Source: Faecalibacter bovis (lineage in GTDB: Bacteria; Bacteroidota; Bacteroidia; Flavobacteriales; Weeksellaceae). Taken from it: a stretch of 64,000 nucleotides of DNA. The translations under genes were made by a program, and so were the position numbers. Shown piece after piece: positions 26,134-35,359 of this stretch (position 1 is its first letter; each line of letters starts with the position of its first letter). Where the stretch lies: positions 350,001-414,000 of the forward strand of contig NZ_CP072842.1 of the NCBI RefSeq assembly GCF_017948305.1, given 5' to 3'. The notes under the pieces were generated by a model that saw only the letters and a program-made list of their open reading frames with translations, was not told the origin of the DNA and did no database searches.

Positions 26134-27723
26134 TTAACGTGCGAAATATAACTTAGAGTTAATTTCATCACCGTTAGATAATCCAGAAATTGCAGCAGTC
26201 CAGTTTGCTCTATTTAATGTTTGTTGAGAAACTGGGTATCTAACACGACCTGGTAAATCTGTAACAACTACATTTCCAGAAATTAATGGTGTAAATACAT
26301 AAGTTGTTCCGTTAGGACGAGTTCCTGTTTCACCTGGCATTAATAAAATAGAAGTGTTTGGATAACCTGTTCTTCTATATTCGTTCCAAGCTTCGTCAGC
26401 ATTTCCTAATAAAGTGATGTATTTTTGATTTAATACGTGTTCTTGAGAAGCTGCAGGTAAAGCTGCTACAAACGCATCAATACTTGCTGTATCAACTCCC
26501 CATCTCTCCATATTAGCTCTAACACCAGCTTCGTAGTTTGCTTGAGACCATCCGTTAACTTCAGATAAAATAAACTGAACCTCAGCATACTCCATTAATA
26601 CTTCTCCTTTATTAATTTTTGTGTAATTAGAAGAGAAGAAATTGATAATAGATGTATTTAAGTAAGTTGCATCAGCTGTTGGTTGCCCATAAGGCATACC
26701 TGTATACTTAGTTAAATCTGTTGACGTTCCTTCAGAACCAGCTTTAATTGTTTGAACTGTAGCTCCGTGTGGTGCAACAATTTTAAATAAACGAGGATCA
26801 AGCCCGTAAGAACCCGTATCACCTTTTAATAATTCAACAAATGTTTGGTTTACGAAGAAATCAGAACGGTTATCTACGTAAAAAGTTTTCCAGAATGGAT
26901 TTCCTTCCGCGTCAGCAGTTCCAAAAGCATGAATCGCATTATCAGCATTTGATTCAAACACACCACTTGCAATTGCATCTGTAATATGTGTTTGTGCTGC
27001 AGGCATTTTAGCTTTTAAACGGTTAGCAATTCTTAAACGTAAAGAGTTAGCGAATTTTTTCCATTTTGCTGCATCACCATCATAAATATTATCACCTCCA
27101 GTGAAAACTTTTTCACCTAATACAATTTGCTCAGAAGCTGCTTTTAATTCATTTAATAAATCAGCATAAATTGCTTCTTGAGATGCATATTTTGGAGTTA
27201 CATAAGTATCAATTTGTAAAGCTTGGAAATCTGGATTTCCTTGTTGACCATAAGACCAGTAAGGCACATCACCAAAGTGTGTTACTAAATTATCAAATGT
27301 ATAAGCTAACATAATACGGCTAGCTGCAATTTGATTTTGAGGATTACCATAAGCAGCCATTTGAGATGCTGTTGTTGGATTCTCCACTCTTTGGATTATA
27401 TCTTTATAGTTATTCGCTGAACGATATAAATATGTCCAACCATTTGCAGTTTGAGCATCTCTATATTGATATTTATCTTCTTCTAAATAGTTATTTTGAG
27501 AAGAGTATTGCATCCAAGGTAATGACATACGTGCAGACCACCATCCGTCACGTGTATAGTTCATTAAGTATCTGTTAGCCCCATTAAAGATTGTGTAAGT
27601 AGGTACAACCTCGGGATTATTATTGTTAACATTGATTTCTTCTAAATCATTATCACAAGAAGTCAAAGTTCCAACTGAAGCTCCTAATAATGTGAATAGA
27701 ACTAATTTATTTAAAAGTTTCAT
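26134..27723 (-). CDS. SusD/RagB-like outer-membrane lipoprotein
   Basis: The 529-residue protein has a lipoprotein signal with TSC near residue 23 followed by DNDLEEINVNNNNP, typical of SusD-like proteins of the SusD-like_2 type. Further family features are helical repeats such as MLAYTFDNLVTHFGDVPYW and WKKFANSLRLRIANRL. SusD proteins are surface lipoproteins that form the lid on their SusC partner and help capture nutrient. The gene follows the SusC gene by 11 bp. No glycosidase, peptidase or regulator is adjacent, so the nutrient cannot be inferred. Confidence 0.93.
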   Translation of the reverse strand: MKLLNKLVLFTLLGASVGTLTSCDNDLEEINVNNNNPEVVPTYTIFNGANRYLMNYTRDGWWSARMSLPWMQYSSQNNYLEEDKYQYRDAQTANGWTYLYRSANNYKDIIQRVENPTTASQMAAYGNPQNQIAASRIMLAYTFDNLVTHFGDVPYWSYGQQGNPDFQALQIDTYVTPKYASQEAIYADLLNELKAASEQIVLGEKVFTGGDNIYDGDAAKWKKFANSLRLRIANRLKAKMPAAQTHITDAIASGVFESNADNAIHAFGTADAEGNPFWKTFYVDNRSDFFVNQTFVELLKGDTGSYGLDPRLFKIVAPHGATVQTIKAGSEGTSTDLTKYTGMPYGQPTADATYLNTSIINFFSSNYTKINKGEVLMEYAEVQFILSEVNGWSQANYEAGVRANMERWGVDTASIDAFVAALPAASQEHVLNQKYITLLGNADEAWNEYRRTGYPNTSILLMPGETGTRPNGTTYVFTPLISGNVVVTDLPGRVRYPVSQQTLNRANWTAAISGLSNGDEINSKLYFAR

Positions 27724-27734
27724 ACGTAATCTAA

Positions 27735-30700
27735 TTAAAATTGTAATTTAAGGTTCATACCGTAAGTTCTAGTCGATGGTAATGATCCACCTTCTAAACC
27801 TTGTACATTTCCACTTCCTCCAGCTGCTTGTTCTGGATCGAAGTGTTTATTATCTAACCCCCATGTACCTAAGTTTCTTCCGAATGCAGAAATAACTACA
27901 TTTGAGAATGGTCCTCTAAATTTCTCTGGGAAAGTATAAGATAAAGTAACCTCTCTTAATTTAATATAGTCTGCATCAAATACGTTTTGTGCTGTTGGTC
28001 CTGCATAGTAGTGTCCAAAATAACTATAAGCTGACACATTTCTTGTATTTTGAGCTGTATTAGAAACTGTATATGTTCCGTCTCCGTTATTTACAACAGT
28101 TCCAGTAACACCTTCAGCTACAATACCATTTTCACGAACACCGTTTGCTGCAGTTTCTTCTAACATACCTGAATACATACCAAACATATTAGTTACAGAG
28201 AAATATTTACCTCCTTGTTGGATATCTAATAATGCAGATAAACTAACGTTTTTGTATTTCACACTATTACGGATACCCATGTTCCAATCTGGAATGATAG
28301 ATCCTAAGTTTTTAACTGCTGAAGTTAAGTATAAACCATTAGCTCCAACAACTTTGTTACCATCAGCATCATAAATGAAATCTGTACCACGTATTTGTCC
28401 ATATTTCTCACCTACCATTGCATTTAAAGTAGCTTTGAATGGTGCAGATGCTAATTGTAAAGATTCAACTCCGTCGTATAATTCAACAACCTCATTTTCG
28501 TTTTTAGAGAAGTTAACGTTAATTCCCCATTCGAAATCATTTGTACGAACTGGAACAATATTAACCATTGCTTCGATACCTTTGTTTACAGTTTTACCTG
28601 CATTTAAGATTTTAGAAGTAACTCCTGTTTCAGCACCAAATGCAACTGGCATAATCAAATCTTCAGTTTCTTCGTTGTAATAAGTTACATCAAAACCAAA
28701 ACGATTTTTGAACATTTGCATTTCTACACCTACCTCCCAAGAAGTTTTAGTTTCTGGTTTTAAGAATTCATTTTTCTTAGATAATGAAGTCAAGAAATAA
28801 GGATCTCCATTAAAGGTTGAACCACTGAACGCAGTGTTCTCGTATGTATCATAAATTTGATGTGGAGACGTATCGTTACCTGTTTGCGACCAACCAGCTC
28901 TTAACTTACCAAAGTTTAACCAAGATGCTTCAATCAATTCAGAGAATACTAACGATCCTGTGAAAGATGGATAGAAGTATGAATTATCACCTGCTGGTAA
29001 AGTCGAAGACCAGTCATTACGAGCTGTAGCTTCTAAGAAAAAAGTATCCATGAATCCTAAAGACGCACTTGCAAATACAGAGTTTACACGTCTTTTAGAT
29101 TTTGATGTAGATACAGATGCTTGTTGAGCTGAGTTATTAATAGAGTATAATCCTGGTACAATTAAACCTCCATTTGTACTAGCATTAAATGCAGAATAAG
29201 TTTCGTGTCTTCTGTTAACACCCGCAAATGCATTTAAGCTGAAATCACCCCATTTTTTATCTAAGTGTAAACGACCTTCGTAGTTCATTTCAGTACGCTC
29301 ACGAATATTTTCTGCATATCCAGACTGAGCTTGAGATCCTACTGCAACACGAGAGTTGATGTTTAATGTCGAGTTATCACCATAAACATTACCTACTGCG
29401 TATAATCCAGGTAAGATATCATACTTTAATTCGAAATTTCCGTAGAAACGGTCACGTTGATCGTATGAAGTATTTTCGTATAAAATCCAGTAATGGTTAT
29501 CGTTATAGTTTGGAGTAGCATCATTCCATGCCTTACGGTTCCAAGTTCTTTGTTCTCCAGTACTTGTTTTGTAATGTTTTAAACGATCAAAATCTAATTG
29601 AACTTGTCCCCATTGATACAATTTCTGTGGAATAGAATTATCTCCGTATCCGAACTCTGGACGGTTATAACCATTAGTTCTAACGTAAGTAATACCTCCT
29701 TTTGCAGTTAATTTATCATTGAATTTTGTTGATAAATTTAAATTAGCCGTAGTTCTTTTTAAACTAGTATTTGGTAAAATACCTGACTGATCTAAATGTG
29801 ATAACGACATACGTGCTGATGTATTCTCGTAAGATTTAGAGAATGACACAGAGTTTGTATATGCGATACCTGTTTGGTATAAAGTCTTGTAATTATTTTT
29901 TGGTGCAGACCATGCTCTAGTTTGTAAGTAATCTTGTGGACGTTCTGGATCAAAAGCATCCCAATGTAAAACTTGTTGACCATCTAAACGTGGACCCCAC
30001 GAACCATCCATACCGTAATCAACAATCTGGAAATCACGACCGTCAATATTAACTGTTACAAAATCATCAATACCTCCTCCATATAATTGTTGTAATTTTG
30101 GTTGAATATTAGTTGATTCGAAAGCAACACCAGTATTGAAAACAATTTCATCTCTACCTTTTTTAGCAGATTTCGTTGTAATCATGATTACCCCGTTATT
30201 TGCACGAGAACCGTATAAAGCGGCAGCAGGTCCACCTTTTAATACGTTTACAGACTCTACATCATCTGGGTTAATATCAAAAGATCCATCACCATAATCA
30301 CGACCTCCACCACCAGTAGATGCTGAAGATGCATTATAGTTAGAGTTATCCATTGGTACTCCATCAACTACAATTAAAGGTCTATTTTCACCCGTTACAG
30401 ATCCAATACCACGTAAAACAATACGTGCAGATGTACCTAAACCTGAAGGTGAAGTAATTTGTGCTCCCGCAACATTACCTGATAAAGATTGTAAAGCATT
30501 TGTCCCACGTCCTTGAGATACGATATCACCTTTTACTTCTTGTGATGCGTAACCTAATGATTTCTTATCTCTTGTAATACCTAAAGCAGTTACTACAGCT
30601 TCTCCTAACTCAATATCCTCAGAAGGTTGAAAAGAAACTGTGTAAGAAGTTTCATCACCAACTACAATAGTTTGTGTAGGAAGCCCCATAGATTCCACAA

Positions 30701-30911
30701 AAATATAGTCTCCTTTATTAGCTTCTACTGAGAATGCACCATTCTCGTCAGTGTAAACTTCTTTACCTCCAGAAGTTTTTACAACTGCATCCATTACTGG
30801 AAGACCATCAGCGTCTTTAACAACACCAGTAACAGTTTTTTCTTGCGCATACATAGAAGCACTTAATAGTAATCCTCCAAGTACAAACAAGTTTTTTAAA
30901 TTTCTCCTCAT
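27735..30911 (-). CDS. SusC/RagA-family TonB-dependent transporter
   Basis: The 1058-residue protein has a signal peptide ending MYAQ near residue 22, an N-terminal carboxypeptidase-like domain (TVTGVVKDADGLPVMDAVVKT, about 25-95), then a plug domain with NPDDVESVNVLKGGPAAALYGSRANNGVIMITTK, and a 22-strand beta barrel ending MNLKLQF. This is the canonical SusC layout. It moves nutrients through the outer membrane with energy from TonB. It is the first gene of the SusCD pair, with a promoter 27-57 bp upstream. Confidence 0.96.
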   Translation of the reverse strand: MRRNLKNLFVLGGLLLSASMYAQEKTVTGVVKDADGLPVMDAVVKTSGGKEVYTDENGAFSVEANKGDYIFVESMGLPTQTIVVGDETSYTVSFQPSEDIELGEAVVTALGITRDKKSLGYASQEVKGDIVSQGRGTNALQSLSGNVAGAQITSPSGLGTSARIVLRGIGSVTGENRPLIVVDGVPMDNSNYNASSASTGGGGRDYGDGSFDINPDDVESVNVLKGGPAAALYGSRANNGVIMITTKSAKKGRDEIVFNTGVAFESTNIQPKLQQLYGGGIDDFVTVNIDGRDFQIVDYGMDGSWGPRLDGQQVLHWDAFDPERPQDYLQTRAWSAPKNNYKTLYQTGIAYTNSVSFSKSYENTSARMSLSHLDQSGILPNTSLKRTTANLNLSTKFNDKLTAKGGITYVRTNGYNRPEFGYGDNSIPQKLYQWGQVQLDFDRLKHYKTSTGEQRTWNRKAWNDATPNYNDNHYWILYENTSYDQRDRFYGNFELKYDILPGLYAVGNVYGDNSTLNINSRVAVGSQAQSGYAENIRERTEMNYEGRLHLDKKWGDFSLNAFAGVNRRHETYSAFNASTNGGLIVPGLYSINNSAQQASVSTSKSKRRVNSVFASASLGFMDTFFLEATARNDWSSTLPAGDNSYFYPSFTGSLVFSELIEASWLNFGKLRAGWSQTGNDTSPHQIYDTYENTAFSGSTFNGDPYFLTSLSKKNEFLKPETKTSWEVGVEMQMFKNRFGFDVTYYNEETEDLIMPVAFGAETGVTSKILNAGKTVNKGIEAMVNIVPVRTNDFEWGINVNFSKNENEVVELYDGVESLQLASAPFKATLNAMVGEKYGQIRGTDFIYDADGNKVVGANGLYLTSAVKNLGSIIPDWNMGIRNSVKYKNVSLSALLDIQQGGKYFSVTNMFGMYSGMLEETAANGVRENGIVAEGVTGTVVNNGDGTYTVSNTAQNTRNVSAYSYFGHYYAGPTAQNVFDADYIKLREVTLSYTFPEKFRGPFSNVVISAFGRNLGTWGLDNKHFDPEQAAGGSGNVQGLEGGSLPSTRTYGMNLKLQF

Positions 30912-30937
30912 CTGTTAAAACATTTTTAAAACTTATA

Positions 30938-30968
30938 TAAACTTATGATAAAGTTTAACAACAACAAA
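30938..30968 (-). promoter_or_regulatory. Promoter of the SusCD pair
   Basis: On the minus strand TTTG (30968-30965), a 19-bp spacer and TAAGTTTA (30945-30938; 7 of 8 to the -7 box). No sigma/anti-sigma pair or hybrid sensor gene is nearby. Confidence 0.6.
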
Positions 30969-30989
30969 TTTTTTTTTAATACAAAATGT

Positions 30990-30997
30990 TAAATTTG
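30990..30997 (+). promoter_or_regulatory. Possible -7 box of rnhB
   Basis: TAAATTTG, a perfect -7 box 17 bp before the rnhB ATG; the -33 region is only a T run. Confidence 0.4.
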
Positions 30998-31014
30998 TTA
31001 AAAAATTCAATAAA

Positions 31015-31611
31015 ATGGACAAATCTTTAACAAATCTTGAATTTGAAGTGGGTTGTGATGAAGCTGGAAGAGGTTGTTTGGCAGGTCCAGTTGTAGCAGC
31101 TGCTGTTATATTAGGTAAAGATTTTAGCAACGATATTATAAATGATTCAAAAAAACTACCCGAAAAAAATAGAAATTCGCTTAGATTATATATCGAAGAA
31201 AATGCATTAGCTTGGGCTGTTGGAATTGTTTCTCCAAAAGAAATTGATGAAATAAATATTCTGAACGCAAGTTTTTTGGCTATGCATCGAGCATTGGATC
31301 AAATTAATATGCCACTAGATTTAATTGTAGTGGATGGAAATAGATTTAATAAATACAATGAAATCCCACACGAATGCATTGTTAAGGGCGATGGTAAATA
31401 TATGAATATTGCTGCGGCATCAATCTTAGCGAAAACTTATCGTGATGAAATTATGGAGAATTTGGATTTAGAATTTCCACAATATCATTGGAAAAAAAAT
31501 AAAGCATATCCTACAAAAGCTCATCGAGATGCAATTGCAGAATTTGGAACAACCCCACATCATAGGTTATCATTTAGATTATTACCTGAACAATTAACAT
31601 TAGATTTATAA
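31015..31611 (+). CDS. rnhB: Ribonuclease HII
   Basis: RnhB removes RNA from RNA-DNA hybrids, including single ribonucleotides in DNA. The 198-residue protein shows the metal-binding start [20 protein letters not shown] (Asp and Glu near 15-16), KKLPEKNR, the third acidic residue in VVDGN near 106, and [12 protein letters not shown] near 133. The start ATG is the first in frame and gives a normal N-terminus. It shares a bidirectional terminator with the convergent coaD-ddl operon. Confidence 0.97.
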   Translation: MDKSLTNLEFEVGCDEAGRGCLAGPVVAAAVILGKDFSNDIINDSKKLPEKNRNSLRLYIEENALAWAVGIVSPKEIDEINILNASFLAMHRALDQINMPLDLIVVDGNRFNKYNEIPHECIVKGDGKYMNIAAASILAKTYRDEIMENLDLEFPQYHWKKNKAYPTKAHRDAIAEFGTTPHHRLSFRLLPEQLTLDL

Positions 31612-31620
31612 TTTGATTTA

Positions 31621-31663
31621 AAAATAAAAGGAGATTCAAAAATTGAATCTCCTTTTATTTTTA
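31621..31663. terminator. Bidirectional terminator between rnhB and coaD
   Basis: A 20-bp perfect stem (AAAAATAAAAGGAGATTCAA and its complement) around an AAA loop, T-rich on both sides. Confidence 0.93.
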
Positions 31664-31676
31664 TGTAATATATTGA

Positions 31677-32138
31677 TTAAATTCTTACAACATCAGGCAC
31701 CAAAATAGTATAGTTACCTCCGTTACGCATTACATCTCTTACAATACTTGAAGAAATATATGCTTTTCCTGAAGATGTTAACAAGAAAATCGTTTCGATA
31801 TCGTGATTTGTAATTGCACGATTGGTGTGTGCTATCGCTTTCTCAAACTCAAAATCAGCAGGGTTTCTTAATCCTCTTAAAATAAAACTTGCTTCTTTCT
31901 CACGACAATAATCTACAGTTAAACCTTCATAAACATCAACTTCAACATTATCATATTTAGCAATAGATTGCGCAATAAATTCTTTGCGTTGTTCTAATGA
32001 AAACATATAATTTTTAGAAGAATTTGTACCTATTGCAACAATAATTTTATCAAATAATGGAACTGCACGTTCAATAATATCGATATGACCAATAGTAATT
32101 GGATCAAAAGAACCTGGGAAAACTGCTATTCTTGCCAT
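31677..32138 (-). CDS. coaD: Phosphopantetheine adenylyltransferase
   Basis: CoaD makes dephospho-CoA from 4'-phosphopantetheine and ATP. The 153-residue protein has FPGSFDPITIGHIDII with the T/HxGH nucleotidyltransferase motif (TIGH near 17-20) and SSGKAYISSSIVRDV (ISSS near 130), both diagnostic. It starts 13 bp inside the end of ddl, so the two are coupled. Confidence 0.98.
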   Translation of the reverse strand: MARIAVFPGSFDPITIGHIDIIERAVPLFDKIIVAIGTNSSKNYMFSLEQRKEFIAQSIAKYDNVEVDVYEGLTVDYCREKEASFILRGLRNPADFEFEKAIAHTNRAITNHDIETIFLLTSSGKAYISSSIVRDVMRNGGNYTILVPDVVRI

Positions 32139-33115
32139 GATGATTTTCTATTTAAAGCCAATTCAATTTCGCTGTCCATCAAATCCGATAATTCAATTTT
32201 TGAATAAGCAGCTTGTTGTGGAAAAATACTTGCTGGTGAAAAACCAGGTAAAGTATTCATTTCGATAAAATGAGGTTCACCATCAACAATAATATATTCA
32301 GAACGTGTAAATCCAGTCATATTTAAAGAAGTATAGGCTCTTTTTGCAACCTCTTCTACTCTTTTCGTAACCTCATCAGAAATACGAGCTGGTGTAATTT
32401 CTTGTGATTTCCCTTCGTATTTTGCTTCGTAATCGAAGAATTCATTTTCGGAAACAATTTCTGTTATTCCAACAACTTTAATTTCTCCTTGATAATTTAA
32501 AACTCCAACCGAAACTTCAATACCATCTAAAAATGATTCAATTAAAACTTCTTTATCTTCAGTAAAAGCTTTCTCTAAAGCAGCTTCAAACTCCTCAACA
32601 GCTGAAACCTTTGAAATTCCTAACGAAGAACCTGAACGATTTGGTTTCACAAAACAAGGTAATCCTACATTTTCAATAATTTGTGATATAGAATAATTTG
32701 TTCCTTTTTGAATGTAAACCGATTTTGCATGAGGAATACCATATTTACTTAATGCAGCAATACAATCCTTTTTATTAAAAGTTAAAGCTGATTGATAGAA
32801 GGGACAACCTGTATAAGGCAAACCAATTAATTCAAAATAAGCTTGTAAATAACCATCTTCACCTGGTGTACCATGAATAGTATTAAAAACTACATCAAAT
32901 GTATGTTTTTGTCCATTTTTTGTAAAACTGAAATCTTCTTTACTAATTGGGTATTTTTCTCCCTCAATTTCAGCATACCAGCCTTCTTTTAAAATACGAA
33001 CTCTTGTTCTATCGTACTTTTCAGCATTTAAACTTGCGTAGATTAATTCGCAACTTTTTAATGAAATTACGCTTTCATCAGAATAACCTCCTGCGACTAC
33101 TGCTACTCTTAACAT
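32126..33115 (-). CDS. ddl: D-alanine--D-alanine ligase
   Basis: Ddl makes the D-Ala-D-Ala dipeptide of peptidoglycan. The 329-residue ATP-grasp enzyme shows VVAGGYSDE near 6-14, HGTPGEDGYLQ near 80-90, CFVKPNRSGSSLGISKV near 152-168, and IEMNTLPGFSPASIFP near 283-298. It is the first gene of the ddl-coaD operon and diverges from the PASTA gene; a minus-strand TATATTTG (33143-33136) and a plus-strand TATATTTG (33180-33187) lie between them. Confidence 0.97.
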   Translation of the reverse strand: MLRVAVVAGGYSDESVISLKSCELIYASLNAEKYDRTRVRILKEGWYAEIEGEKYPISKEDFSFTKNGQKHTFDVVFNTIHGTPGEDGYLQAYFELIGLPYTGCPFYQSALTFNKKDCIAALSKYGIPHAKSVYIQKGTNYSISQIIENVGLPCFVKPNRSGSSLGISKVSAVEEFEAALEKAFTEDKEVLIESFLDGIEVSVGVLNYQGEIKVVGITEIVSENEFFDYEAKYEGKSQEITPARISDEVTKRVEEVAKRAYTSLNMTGFTRSEYIIVDGEPHFIEMNTLPGFSPASIFPQQAAYSKIELSDLMDSEIELALNRKSSWQE

Positions 33116-33135
33116 GATTAGAAATTAAATTTATT

Positions 33136-33187
33136 CAAATATAGAACTTTGATAATAATCATTAATATTATTTTTAAACTATATTTG
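33136..33187. promoter_or_regulatory. Divergent -7 boxes between ddl and the PASTA gene
   Basis: Perfect TATATTTG boxes occur on the minus strand (33143-33136, 20 bp before the ddl ATG) and the plus strand (33180-33187, 19 bp before the PASTA gene ATG). Good -33 TTG elements at 19-21 bp are not evident for either. Confidence 0.5.
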
Positions 33188-33206
33188 TACGTTATTAATT
33201 AGTACA

Positions 33207-34157
33207 ATGAATTCAGTAAAATCAATTCTTAAAGTCGTGCTTAATGCAATTATAGTTGCAGCGCTATCTTACGGATTATACTATTTTGTTTTCAATATTT
33301 GGTTATCAAGCTACACGAACCATGGAGAATCTGTAGAAGTTCCTGATTTATCAAGTATGAATATACAACAAGCTACTCAAACATTAGATGAACTAGGTTT
33401 AACTTACGAAGTTGATTCTGTCAACTTTGATCCTAAGATGAAACCTTATTCAATTATCGATTTTTATCCTAATTCACTTTCTAAAGTGAAAGAAGGTCGT
33501 CGTATTTTTATTAAAGCAAATCCAAAAACGTATCGTCCTGTAGAATTACCAGACTTAATTGGTAAATCAAAACGATTAGCTTTTACACAATTAGATATTT
33601 CAGGTTTAAAAATTGGTAATATAATTTATGAACCAGACTTAGCGAAAGATGCGGTTTTAAAAATATTATACAAAGGACAAATTATAAAACCTGGTACAGT
33701 TTTACCTCGTTTTGCTGTTGTTGATTTAGTTTTAGGACGTGGAATGTTAACAGGTGTAAATACGCCAAACTTAGTTGGATTGGATTTAACATCTGCTAAA
33801 GACATCATTATACAAAACTTTTTCGAATTAGGACAGGTTAAATTTATTGGTAGTTCAACTGACACAATTGGTGCTCGAGTTGTTTACCAATTCCCTTTCA
33901 GCGGCGATTCATACGATCAAGGTCAACCAATCGATGTTTGGTTATCAAACAAATCAATGAATGAGTTAAAAGATCAACTGAAAATGTTAGATCGTGAGTA
34001 CAAAAAATTTGACGAAGACACAATCCAAGGTTCACAATACCTTGATATACTAAATAAAAATAATCCTAAAACTAAGACAGAGGAAAATCTGGAAGAAGTA
34101 ACAACTCCTGCAGCACCTCAAGCTCCTAAAGTTTCAGAAGAGATTATAATCGAATAA
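33207..34157 (+). CDS. PASTA-domain protein, membrane anchored
   Basis: The 316-residue protein has one N-terminal membrane segment (about 10-30) and then three PASTA repeats: VPDLSSMNIQQATQTLDELGL (about 43-105), LPDLIGKSKRLAFTQLDISGL (about 113-178) and TPNLVGLDLTSAKDIIIQNFFELG (about 185-250), followed by a coiled, Pro-rich tail. PASTA domains bind peptidoglycan or beta-lactams in kinases and PBPs; here there is no kinase or transpeptidase domain. It lies opposite ddl and 9 bp before the rluD-type gene, a layout I associate with Flavobacteria. A cell-wall sensing or anchoring role is inferred. Confidence 0.9.
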   Translation: MNSVKSILKVVLNAIIVAALSYGLYYFVFNIWLSSYTNHGESVEVPDLSSMNIQQATQTLDELGLTYEVDSVNFDPKMKPYSIIDFYPNSLSKVKEGRRIFIKANPKTYRPVELPDLIGKSKRLAFTQLDISGLKIGNIIYEPDLAKDAVLKILYKGQIIKPGTVLPRFAVVDLVLGRGMLTGVNTPNLVGLDLTSAKDIIIQNFFELGQVKFIGSSTDTIGARVVYQFPFSGDSYDQGQPIDVWLSNKSMNELKDQLKMLDREYKKFDEDTIQGSQYLDILNKNNPKTKTEENLEEVTTPAAPQAPKVSEEIIIE

Positions 34158-34166
34158 AAATATAGA

Positions 34167-35264
34167 ATGACGGAAGATTTAGAATTAGACGAAATATTCG
34201 AACAAGATAACAATAAATTATACGAGCATTTTTCAATAACGGTTGACAAAGGTCAATCGTTATTGCGTATTGATAAGTTCCTTATGGTTCGTATTGAAAA
34301 TGCAACGAGAAATAAAATTCAGCAAGCTGCTGAAAATGGAAATATTATAGTTAATAACGAGGCTGTAAAATCTAATTACAAGGTAAAACCTGGAGATTTT
34401 ATTCAAATCATGTTAGAAACTCCTCCACGCGAGAACGAAGTAATCGCTGAAGATATTCCATTACGAATTGTTTATGAAGATGACCAAGTTGTGGTTATTG
34501 ATAAAGAACCAGGAATGGTTGTACATCCAGGACATGGAAATTATACAGGAACTTTAGTTAATGCTTTAAAATTCCATTTTGATAATTTGCCATCAATGTC
34601 TGATCAGATGGAACGACCTGGATTAGTTCACCGTATTGATAAAGATACATCTGGATTATTAGTTATTGCTAAAACTGAAGTTGCAATGACTTCATTAGCA
34701 GAACAATTTGCAAACCATACGACAGATCGTTTATATAATGCAATCGTTTGGGGAGTTGTAGCAGAAGATCACGGAACAATTACAGGACACATTGGACGTC
34801 ATTTGAAAGATCGTATGCAAATGGCTGTTTTCCCAGACGGTGATCAAGGTAAACATGCAGTTACACACTACAAAGTAATCGAGAATTTCTCTTACGTTAC
34901 TTTAGTTGAATGTAAATTAGAAACTGGTCGTACACACCAGATTCGTGCACACTTCAAACATATCGGTCATCCATTATTTAATGATGCGCGTTATGGTGGA
35001 GATCGTATTTTAAAAGGAACAACATTTAACAAATACAAACAATTTGTGGATAATTGTTTCGCTGCATGTCCAAGACAAGCCTTACACGCACGTACACTTG
35101 GATTCGACCACCCAACGACAGGAGAAAGATTATCTTTCGAATCTCCATTACCAGCAGATATTGTTGATGTAATTGAACGTTGGAGAAACTACTCTATCAA
35201 TTCTGTTCACGCAGTAGAACCTGATGAACCAATCGATAGAAATGCTAAAGAATTAAAAGATTAA
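34167..35264 (+). CDS. rluD: RNA pseudouridine synthase, RluA/RluD family
   Basis: The 365-residue protein has an N-terminal S4 domain (LLRIDKFLMVRIENATRNKIQQAAENG near 32-60), then the catalytic domain with LVHRIDKDTSGLLVIAKT (catalytic Asp near 156) and ETGRTHQIRAHFKHIGHPLFND near 252-275. RluD modifies helix 69 of 23S rRNA; the assignment of RluD rather than RluC is by layout and length, so the symbol is likely but not certain. It follows the PASTA gene by 9 bp, in one operon, ending in a terminator. Confidence 0.88.
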   Translation: MTEDLELDEIFEQDNNKLYEHFSITVDKGQSLLRIDKFLMVRIENATRNKIQQAAENGNIIVNNEAVKSNYKVKPGDFIQIMLETPPRENEVIAEDIPLRIVYEDDQVVVIDKEPGMVVHPGHGNYTGTLVNALKFHFDNLPSMSDQMERPGLVHRIDKDTSGLLVIAKTEVAMTSLAEQFANHTTDRLYNAIVWGVVAEDHGTITGHIGRHLKDRMQMAVFPDGDQGKHAVTHYKVIENFSYVTLVECKLETGRTHQIRAHFKHIGHPLFNDARYGGDRILKGTTFNKYKQFVDNCFAACPRQALHARTLGFDHPTTGERLSFESPLPADIVDVIERWRNYSINSVHAVEPDEPIDRNAKELKD

Positions 35265-35278
35265 TTCTACATATATTA

Positions 35279-35305
35279 AAAAGCACTTCATTTTGAAGTG
35301 CTTTT
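35279..35305 (+). terminator. Terminator after rluD
   Basis: AAAAGCACTTCA / TGAAGTGCTTTT with a TTT loop. The stem core AAGCACTTCA is repeated in the terminator after the next gene. Confidence 0.9.
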
Positions 35306-35359
35306 ACTTCTTATTCTAATCAGATAAATACAACAATACTGATTAACAAATTTTCAAAT

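Noticed and set aside
28375-28680. A 101-codon open frame on the plus strand inside the SusC gene.
   Set aside because: It lies antisense within a clear SusC gene, has no recognisable domain, and its low-complexity composition follows from the opposite strand.
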